From Minisyncoccota bacterium (GTDB lineage: Bacteria; Patescibacteriota; Minisyncoccia; Phycocordibacterales; UBA1006): 18,909 nt of DNA. The DNA is taken from NCBI GenBank assembly GCA_021129535.1, contig JAJOLB010000028.1:1-18909 (forward strand). Reading direction: 5' to 3'. A program made the translations under genes and the position numbers. The notes below the pieces were generated by a model that made no database searches, was not told where the DNA came from, and was given only the letters and a program-made list of their open reading frames with translations. Below are positions 15,001 to 18,909 of this stretch, piece after piece. Position 1 is the first letter of the stretch; the number at the start of each line of letters is the position of its first letter.

Positions 15001-15135
15001 TTAGGAATGATTCCTCTGCTGTTTGTTTCACCAATGTGGAAACCATTTGCAAGTTCGATGATTTTTGGATTAACCTTTGCAACGGTTTTGACATTAGTTT
15101 TAATTCCAATTTTCTATGAAAAATGGAGTAAATAA
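12064..15135 (+). CDS. RND-family efflux transporter (AcrB/HAE1-like inner-membrane pump)
   Basis: The 1023-residue product is full length for an AcrB-type trimeric pump. TM1 (about 8-27) is followed by the porter domain with TPYPGASARDVEDSVT and VQDRVDEKKSELP, TM2-TM6, the second porter half and TM8-TM12 ending LVLIPIFYEKW. TM4 reads VIGILIDSAIVIVEG. D403 is kept, but the adjacent Asp (AcrB D408) is S404. TM10 reads GVVVNDSIILVD, with no Lys at the AcrB K940 position but an added Asp (D936). Transport is probably still ion-driven, but the relay differs from AcrB. Substrate is unknown. It starts 5 bases after the adaptor stop and has no separate promoter, so it belongs to the marR operon. A perfect 26-bp palindrome lies inside the gene at 14027-14052. 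Confidence 0.95.
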   Translation: MYFLKNKIFTYFLLLLSLIVGGYMMNITPKELYPEIKIPVVIVSTPYPGASARDVEDSVTNKLESSLVGGLKNVKEITSSSAEGFSSIVIEFEDSVEITEALIDVQDRVDEKKSELPTDALEPIIKKVNFSDQPIFSVGLSSTEAYNQLYKKSEEIKDILLAISGVSSVDISGIPDREISVLLNPEKLSQFNIDPNQVVAAIRSSERTFPAGSIFLDEREYRIGYDSGIDTASDLNSVVVRTQSDGNNIYVRDLVMFIEDGVATYNTKSRVSTDGGDLTQQAVIFDIKKQEGGNIIDLTNNIKNALSKYKEDRPNEVIDFVIIFDAGRDIDVSLGELVGSGMQTVALILIVMGLMVGLRESIIAATAIPLSFLLTFIGMKFAGISINFVSLFSLILVIGILIDSAIVIVEGIHDFMSDGNTFFDAASKTLAEFSKPLFAGVLTTISIFVPLMTLSGTLGQFIGGIPRVINIVLIMSLVVALIFIPAIAGIMYRFKINDPKWLSDRRNKFFNFVENWYHDFLEKLVRNSRHKRRIVWGILALLISAFMLIGFGLIQSEFFPPDELDKAFINIELKQGTSLDKTNRIISEVEKIIAKQNHVTAFTTTAGSENVFVGNMRGDPHYANIVVNIDEKENGPQVSIDLREALSVIDDYKVQVLIPESGPPVGAPVQIKLTGNDWDSINIAAESVAELVRSIPGARNVESGVDVGLTEIKLHVIRDRLAEYNLTALDVSSLLRTTIYGTEATTLQLDDGDVDVVVKVALNTETRTHRNSNHINYDQIKNIPIQTLKGEVLLGYFVQEKIEQATSVATHIDGHKNRTVTSYVKDGFLPTNIVTKFNEKIVDISLPDGVEYSLAGATDENDKASGELMASLLLGLLMIFGVLIWQFGSLRDVLFIVSVIPLGLIGVLWGLFLFDMTLSFTAMLGFIALVGVVVNDSIILVDVMNKIRVREPQLSKKGVVVKGAGMRLRPVLLTTVTTVLGMIPLLFVSPMWKPFASSMIFGLTFATVLTLVLIPIFYEKWSK
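14027..14052. repeat. Perfect 26-bp palindrome inside the RND gene
   Basis: AGGTCCTGATTCC (14027-14039) is followed directly by its exact reverse complement (14040-14052) with no spacer. It is relatively GC-rich for this region and encodes part of LIPESGPP, a stretch conserved in related pumps. It could extrude as a cruciform in DNA or a hairpin in mRNA. Confidence 0.9.
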
Positions 15136-15157
15136 TTAAAATTAAATGATTATGTTT

Positions 15158-15169
15158 TATAATAAAGAA
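15158..15169 (+). promoter_or_regulatory. Small-gene promoter -10, leaderless spacing
   Basis: TATAAT (15158-15163), then AAAGAA and ATG 15170. The 6-base gap and even the AAAGA spacer match the other promoters (smpB AAAGAC, prfB AAAGCT). Confidence 0.6.
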
Positions 15170-15247
15170 ATGGATTTACCATTAAGATATCGTCTTGAAA
15201 ATATTTCAGATTTCATATATCGATTAATTATCAGATATGTTCATTAA
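15170..15247 (+). CDS. Possible small protein, 25 aa, unknown
   Basis: A short frame, MDLPLRYRLENISDFIYRL plus IIRYVH, ends in TAA. I recognise no family. Support comes mainly from the perfect TATAAT-6-ATG arrangement, which in this window marks true gene starts. The sequence is rich in aromatic, Arg and Ile residues and could be a single amphipathic helix. The next frame (15237-15359) overlaps its end, so the two may be halves of one roughly 65-residue gene split by a frameshift (mutation, sequencing error or programmed slippage between 15228 and 15247). There is no evidence for a function. Confidence 0.35.
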   Translation: MDLPLRYRLENISDFIYRLIIRYVH

Positions 15248-15359
15248 GCTTTTTGGTAATGGTTTACGGGTTGCTGATGATTATGATGGTCATTTTGATC
15301 AATTCAGGTTTTTTATAGAATTAATAGAGATTGTTAAAGAAATAGAAAAGAAAAAATAA
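15237..15359 (+). CDS. Possible small protein or frame-shifted C-terminal half, 40 aa, unknown
   Basis: The frame is in +1 relative to the preceding small ORF and overlaps it by 11 bases. It reads MFIKLFGNGLRVADDYD, then GHFDQFRFFIELIEIV, ending in a charged KEIEKKK tail and TAA. It is followed within a few bases by a strong terminator, as expected for a real transcription unit. The C-terminal half looks like an amphipathic helix. No family is recognised. It could be translated by coupling from the upstream ORF, or be the continuation of it after a frame change. Confidence 0.35.
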   Translation: MFIKLFGNGLRVADDYDGHFDQFRFFIELIEIVKEIEKKK

Positions 15360-15363
15360 ATAT

Positions 15364-15391
15364 AAAAACAGGTTAATTAACCTGTTTTTTT
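15364..15391 (+). terminator. Intrinsic terminator before prfB
   Basis: AAAAACAGGTT, AATT, AACCTGTTTTT (15364-15389) is a perfect 26-bp palindrome followed by further T. It ends the RND or small-gene transcript. Confidence 0.9.
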
Positions 15392-15405
15392 AATTAAATT
15401 TTCTT

Positions 15406-15417
15406 TATACTAAAGCT
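15406..15417 (+). promoter_or_regulatory. prfB promoter -10, leaderless spacing
   Basis: TATACT (15406-15411), then AAAGCT and ATG 15418, a 6-base gap. It lies 15 bases after the preceding terminator T-run. Confidence 0.7.
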
Positions 15418-16278
15418 ATGAACAAAGAAAATACTCAAAACCAAATAACGCAATTAGAAGCTGAAATGTACTTGGCTGATTTTTGGTCTGACAAAGATCG
15501 TGCGAAATTTGTTATCGCGGAAATTGAGAAGTTAAAAAAACAACTTCTTGGTGATAAAAAATATGATAATGGAAAGGCTATTATCTCAATCTTTGCAGGT
15601 GCTGGTGGTGACGATGCCGAGGACTTTGTGCGAATATTATTTGAAATGTATACAGGTTTTGTCGATAAACAGAATTATGAACTGATGTTACTGGATAAAT
15701 CTGCAAATAATTTAAATGGCTACCGTAGTATCTCCTTTGAAATAACAGGGAAGGGGGCTTATGGGAAACTACGAGGTGAATCAGGTGTACATCGTTTGGT
15801 GCGAAAATCGCCATTTAATAAACAGGGAAAACGGCAAACAGGATTCGCCTTGGTAGAAGTCTTGCCAGAGGTTCAAAAAACAGAATTTGAGGTTAATGAA
15901 TCTGATTTAGAAATAACCTTTGCGCGTTCCGGTGGTGCAGGTGGACAGAATGTAAACAAACGCGAAACTGCTGTGCGTATTGTACATCCAAAAACTGGAT
16001 TATCAGTTTTTATCTCAGAGCAGCGAACCCAGGAGAAAAACCGTTCTCGTGCCATGGAAATCATGCGCGCAAAATTACATAAAAAATTCCTCGCAGATGA
16101 GGAACTCAAACAAAAAGGACTGACCATCTCTGACAAGGTCTCCATAGAATGGGGTTCACAAATGCGTTCTTATGTGTTCGATCCCTATCAAATGATCAAA
16201 GACCACCAAAAGGGAATAGAGACCTCAAAAATACAAAATGTATTATCTGGTGATTTAGATATCTTTATCTCGCATTAG
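15418..16278 (+). CDS. prfB: Peptide chain release factor 2, domain 1 shortened
   Basis: RF2 reads UAA and UGA in the ribosomal A site and triggers peptide release. Diagnostic motifs are the tripeptide discriminator SPF (131-133, in HRLVRKSPF), which marks RF2 rather than RF1 (PxT), and the catalytic GGQ (175-177, in GGAGGQNVNKRE). The PCRF core starts near residue 54 (AIISIFAGAGGDDAED). The product has 286 residues, while typical RF2 has about 365. Most of the helical domain 1 between the FWSDKDRA segment and the PCRF core is missing. The +1 programmed frameshift with an in-frame UGA seen in many prfB genes is absent. The stop is TAG, which RF2 itself does not read. murG follows 27 bases later with its own promoter; no terminator lies between them. 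Confidence 0.93.
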   Translation: MNKENTQNQITQLEAEMYLADFWSDKDRAKFVIAEIEKLKKQLLGDKKYDNGKAIISIFAGAGGDDAEDFVRILFEMYTGFVDKQNYELMLLDKSANNLNGYRSISFEITGKGAYGKLRGESGVHRLVRKSPFNKQGKRQTGFALVEVLPEVQKTEFEVNESDLEITFARSGGAGGQNVNKRETAVRIVHPKTGLSVFISEQRTQEKNRSRAMEIMRAKLHKKFLADEELKQKGLTISDKVSIEWGSQMRSYVFDPYQMIKDHQKGIETSKIQNVLSGDLDIFISH

Positions 16279-16292
16279 AAATGTATCTTTGT

Positions 16293-16305
16293 TATAATAG
16301 GATAT
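16293..16305 (+). promoter_or_regulatory. murG promoter, extended -10, leaderless spacing
   Basis: TGT-TATAAT has its hexamer at 16293-16298, then AGGATAT and ATG 16306, a 7-base gap. The AGGA in the gap looks like a weak Shine-Dalgarno sequence but would be lost or truncated on a transcript starting at the ATG. prfB read-through could use it. Confidence 0.7.
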
Positions 16306-17406
16306 ATGAAAATTGTCTTTACAGGAAATCCAGCAGCTGATTACTTTTATCCAATCATTGCTGTTGCAGAAGAATTAAATACTATCATAGACGATGAAAA
16401 TCTTGCTGATATAAATATGTATTATATGTCGAGCAAGCCTTTTGATAAAAGAATGCTTTATGAAAATGGTATTAATTTTATAAAAACATTATCAGGTTCA
16501 TCAAGGTTTTCCATTAGTTCATTTATGGGTGCGTTAAATGGTGTTATTCAAACATTCAGTATATTTCCAGATGTTATCTTCTCAACTGGTGGTGTGGCGG
16601 CATATCCAACATTATTTGCTGCACGATTACTAAGAATACCTGTCATTGTTCATGAATCGAATTCCACACCAGACTCTATTAATGCATGGTCAAAGGATTT
16701 TGCTTATGCTGTAACTACCGCATATAAACAAGAGATTGATTTCTTCGAGAAAGGAAAACTAATACATGTTGGTCAACCTATTAGACACAGTCTAAAAGAA
16801 CCTATCGCAACAGGAGCCTACGAATTCTTGAACTTAGAGGAAAATACACCTATTTTGTGGATTATTGGAGGGACACGTGGGTCAAAAAATATTAATAGAA
16901 TTATTGAGGAGGCTTTGCCTGAATTGTTAAATCATTATCAGGTTGTTCACCAAACAGGAGAAGACGATTTCGAGGATATGAAGCTGCTTACAGATGCAAC
17001 CTTGATTAATCATAAATTTAAATATAGATATCATCCATTTTCATTTTTGAATCAGCTATCTATGAAAATGATGGCTGGTGTTTCAGATATGGTTATTTCA
17101 CGAGCAGGTTCATCATTGTTTGAAATTGCATATTGGGAAATACCATCAATTATTATTCCGATCACAAAATCAAGGCATAATCACCAAATAAAAAATGCAT
17201 ATAACTATGCACGAGAAGGTGGATGTATCGTTATCGAGGAAAACAACCTCAGTGACCAAGGTCTTATTTTTGAAATAAAACGAATTATAGGTAATGAAAA
17301 GGTAAGAGCAGGAATGAAAGCAGGCGCACGTTCATTCGCACTAAGAGACGCTGGTGAAAAAATTGCAAAGGAAATTATTGAAATAGTTCTTGTTCATGAA
17401 AAATAA
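16306..17406 (+). CDS. murG: MurG-like UDP-GlcNAc glycosyltransferase (GT28) with degenerate first glycine loop
   Basis: MurG transfers GlcNAc from UDP-GlcNAc to lipid I to make lipid II, the peptidoglycan precursor, on the inner membrane face. The 366-residue product has the GT-B order: N-terminal domain with STGGVAAYP (93-101) and VHESN (115-119); hinge QPIR (157-160); second glycine loop IIGGTRGSKNIN (187-197); QTG (216-218); the UDP-GlcNAc site SRAGSSLFEIAYW (265-277); and HNHQIKNA (291-298). The first glycine loop, normally GGTGGH before the FP segment, reads GNPAAD (7-12) and lacks the conserved His. That loop lies at the acceptor or diphosphate side and is usually near invariant. It may be a functional divergent MurG, a paralogue with another acceptor, or an impaired enzyme. 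It has its own promoter and terminator. Confidence 0.82.
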   Translation: MKIVFTGNPAADYFYPIIAVAEELNTIIDDENLADINMYYMSSKPFDKRMLYENGINFIKTLSGSSRFSISSFMGALNGVIQTFSIFPDVIFSTGGVAAYPTLFAARLLRIPVIVHESNSTPDSINAWSKDFAYAVTTAYKQEIDFFEKGKLIHVGQPIRHSLKEPIATGAYEFLNLEENTPILWIIGGTRGSKNINRIIEEALPELLNHYQVVHQTGEDDFEDMKLLTDATLINHKFKYRYHPFSFLNQLSMKMMAGVSDMVISRAGSSLFEIAYWEIPSIIIPITKSRHNHQIKNAYNYAREGGCIVIEENNLSDQGLIFEIKRIIGNEKVRAGMKAGARSFALRDAGEKIAKEIIEIVLVHEK

Positions 17407-17409
17407 TTT

Positions 17410-17438
17410 AAAGCATCTTTAATAAAGGTGCTTTTTTT
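17410..17438 (+). terminator. Intrinsic terminator after murG
   Basis: AAAGCATCTTT (17410-17420) pairs with AAAGGTGCTTT (17424-17434), with one T-G wobble, and is followed by a T-run. The run ends 2 bases before the gltX -10 hexamer. Confidence 0.85.
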
Positions 17439-17452
17439 GTTACAATAGAAAT
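17438..17452 (+). promoter_or_regulatory. gltX promoter, extended -10, leaderless spacing
   Basis: TGT-TACAAT has its hexamer at 17441-17446, then AGAAAT and ATG 17453, a 6-base gap. The -35 region coincides with the preceding terminator, so the extended -10 probably carries recognition. Confidence 0.7.
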
Positions 17453-18793
17453 ATGAATACAGAAAAAAAAGTCATCACACGAATGGCACCATCACCAACA
17501 GGAAAATTCCATATTGGTGGCGTACGAACAGCATTATTTAATTATTTATTTGCAAAACACCACAACGGAACATTTATTATTCGTTCTGAGGATACGGACA
17601 AGGAACGCTCAAAACCAGAGTACGAGGAAAATATGCTGGATACATTAGAGTGGCTAGGGATGAAACACGATGCATTTTATCGCCAATCAGAACGAACGGA
17701 AATCTATCAGGAGCATATTAAAAAATTAATTGATTCTAGTAATGCCTATGAGGCTGAGGCGTCAAAGGATAATCCAGATATGCCTGTAATTCGATTTAAA
17801 AACCCGAACAAGATTGTTAAATTTACCGATTTGATTTTAGGAGATATTGAGTTTGACACCACAGAGCTTGGAGATTTTGTTATTGCACGGAACATAGAAA
17901 CACCAATTTATCACTTAACCGTTGTTGTTGATGATGGTTTGATGGAAATTTCACATATTTTACGTGGACAGGAACACATTAACAATACACCACGACAAAT
18001 TTTGATTTTAGAGGCATTAGGATTCGAACGACCAGAGTACGCACATATTCCATTGATTATGTCACCACGTGGCGGAAAACTATCAAAACGTGATCCAGAG
18101 GTCATCCCAGCCTATGAATATAAAGACCAGGGAATTTTACCAGAAGCATTAGTAAATTTTCTAGCATTTATTGGATGGAATCCAGGTGATGAACGCGAGA
18201 TTATGTCGATGGATGAATTGATTGCAGATTTTGATATTTCAAAGGTTCAAAAATCAGGTGGAGCATTTAACATAGATAAAATGCATTGGATTAATAAACA
18301 GTATCTAAATGAATTTTCAGACACAGAATTTGCAGAATATATCGCACCATTGTTTACAGAATTAAAATCTACACCAATCTACGACGAATCAGTTATGCAA
18401 AAAATAATACCAATAATTCGTGAGCGAACAAATTATTTAATTGATGTTCAAGACATGATAACTGATGGGGAACTAGACTATTATTTTGCACAGCCGGAAA
18501 TTGATACAGAAAAAATTATCTGGAAAAAGGATGTAAAAGAGGGAACTATTAGACATCTGGAAGAGGCACATGAATTAATCTCAAATTTTAACGGTGAGTT
18601 TACTGCTGATCTGGTAAAAGAATCTTTATGGATCTATGCCGAAGAAGTAGGAAAAGGAAATCTATTATGGCCACTACGATACGCATTATCAGGTCGTGAC
18701 AAGTCACCTGACCCATTTACCTTACTTGCAACACTTGGAAAGAAAACCTCATTGGAGAGAATTACTTTTGCACTAAGCGAATTAAATAAATAA
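17453..18793 (+). CDS. gltX: Glutamyl-tRNA synthetase
   Basis: This class I synthetase charges tRNA-Glu; in lineages with GatCAB, which is not in this window, it also mischarges tRNA-Gln. The 446-residue product shows the class I HIGH-type motif in PSPTGKFHIGGVRTALFNYLFA (H20-I-G-G23), IRSEDTDKERS, ILRGQEHINNTPRQ, and the KMSKS-type loop KLSKR (209-213). The C-terminal anticodon-binding helical domain is present, with NIDKMHWINKQYL. It is shorter than typical bacterial GluRS (about 470-500). The region between NAYEAEASKD and PVIRFKNP (about 98-116) is cut down and has none of the zinc-binding cysteines found after the AYxC segment in many homologues. Typical bacterial spacing elsewhere favours GluRS over GlnRS. 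Monocistronic, with its own promoter and terminator. Confidence 0.96.
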   Translation: MNTEKKVITRMAPSPTGKFHIGGVRTALFNYLFAKHHNGTFIIRSEDTDKERSKPEYEENMLDTLEWLGMKHDAFYRQSERTEIYQEHIKKLIDSSNAYEAEASKDNPDMPVIRFKNPNKIVKFTDLILGDIEFDTTELGDFVIARNIETPIYHLTVVVDDGLMEISHILRGQEHINNTPRQILILEALGFERPEYAHIPLIMSPRGGKLSKRDPEVIPAYEYKDQGILPEALVNFLAFIGWNPGDEREIMSMDELIADFDISKVQKSGGAFNIDKMHWINKQYLNEFSDTEFAEYIAPLFTELKSTPIYDESVMQKIIPIIRERTNYLIDVQDMITDGELDYYFAQPEIDTEKIIWKKDVKEGTIRHLEEAHELISNFNGEFTADLVKESLWIYAEEVGKGNLLWPLRYALSGRDKSPDPFTLLATLGKKTSLERITFALSELNK

Positions 18794-18826
18794 AAAACCT
18801 GGAACATCAAGTGGTGTCAGGTTTTT
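18793..18826 (+). terminator. Intrinsic terminator after gltX
   Basis: AAAAACCTG (18793-18801) pairs with CAGGTTTTT (18818-18826). An inner ACA/TGT pair is possible across the 16-base loop. The left arm starts at the last base of the stop codon. Confidence 0.8.
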
Positions 18827-18909
18827 ATTTGAAATAAATATTACTTACATTTTTTTTTACTTGTATTCATTGAACTGCAAGAGGTGGGGGAAACTTTCCT
18901 TATGGGTTT
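18827..18909. other. Unassigned right edge with local G-rich stretch
   Basis: No reading frame of useful length and no recognisable RNA signature. GAGGTGGGGG followed by GGAAACTTTCC, which can fold as a short hairpin, stands out in this AT-rich sequence and could be the 5' part of a structured RNA cut by the window edge. Confidence 0.2.

Noticed and set aside
15228..15359. Programmed RF2-type frameshift signal upstream of prfB
   Set aside because: The overlapping small frames are separated from prfB by a strong terminator and a promoter, and lack the in-frame UGA with SD-like stimulator.
16299..16302. AGGA before murG as a Shine-Dalgarno site
   Set aside because: It sits between the -10 and the ATG, would be absent from a transcript starting at the ATG, and no other gene shows a comparable motif.
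201..18793. UGA recoded to glycine, as in Gracilibacteria and Absconditabacteria
   Set aside because: All long genes are complete with UGA as stop, conserved glycines use GGN, and an SPF-type RF2 that would read UGA is encoded.
1..18909. CRISPR arrays, tRNA or rRNA genes, insertion sequences
   Set aside because: No regularly spaced repeats, tRNA-like cloverleaf with T-loop GTTCRANNC, or transposase reading frame was seen on either strand.

Overview
The window comes from an AT-rich bacterial genome with short intergenic gaps. It most resembles a Candidate Phyla Radiation / Patescibacteria genome, probably Parcubacteria-like. The grounds are a slimmed-down glutamyl-tRNA synthetase and release factor 2, a MurG homologue whose signature stretches (YYMS near residue 40, HES near 116) recall Parcubacteria MurG, and single-gene transcription units with no Shine-Dalgarno sequences. 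This placement is inference from remembered family resemblance, not from a search. The standard stop code fits: every long reading frame is intact with UGA as stop, and an SPF-type release factor 2 is present. However, none of the 15 main genes ends in TGA (14 TAA, 1 TAG).

Layout. 1-200: mostly non-coding, with a 29-codon fragment resembling the N-terminus of a tyrosine recombinase. 201-2654: smpB (minus strand) and ftsH (plus strand) diverge from a 78-bp intergenic region holding a promoter for each. 2753-3826: a GluR0-like ligand-gated ion channel with an unusual pore filter. 3972-5429: an ABC-F ATPase. 5539-6492: a D-2-hydroxyacid dehydrogenase. 6571-8358: the ribosome-associated GTPase TypA/BipA. 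8437-10104: a cysteine-less CsoR-family regulator, a membrane-anchored DsbA-like thiol oxidoreductase and a 4-TM protein with an intramembrane CxxC. 10171-15135: a MarR regulator, an HlyD-type adaptor and an RND pump in one operon, with a palindromic operator over the promoter. 15136-15417: two tiny overlapping reading frames behind a good promoter. 15418-18793: prfB, a murG-like glycosyltransferase and gltX. The last 80 bases hold nothing I can name.

The strongest genome-scale signal is regulatory. In front of 13 of 14 transcription units, a TATAAT-like -10 hexamer ends exactly 6 or 7 bases before the ATG (10 bases for marR). Transcription should therefore start at or next to the A of the start codon, giving leaderless mRNAs. 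This rule corrects several gene starts (smpB, abc-f, the dehydrogenase, csoR-like, the 4-TM gene, marR) and reveals a likely small gene at 15170. Most units also end in a clear intrinsic terminator, often a few bases from the next promoter.

Functionally, the window mixes core housekeeping (trans-translation, membrane proteolysis, translation GTPase, termination, tRNA charging, peptidoglycan precursor synthesis) with a cell-envelope cluster (disulfide chemistry, RND export, ligand-gated channel). The best candidates for new biology are the channel with the altered filter, the CsoR-like / DsbA / CxxC-membrane-protein cluster, and the RND system, whose adaptor carries a cysteine-containing insert where the TolC-docking hairpin tip would normally be.
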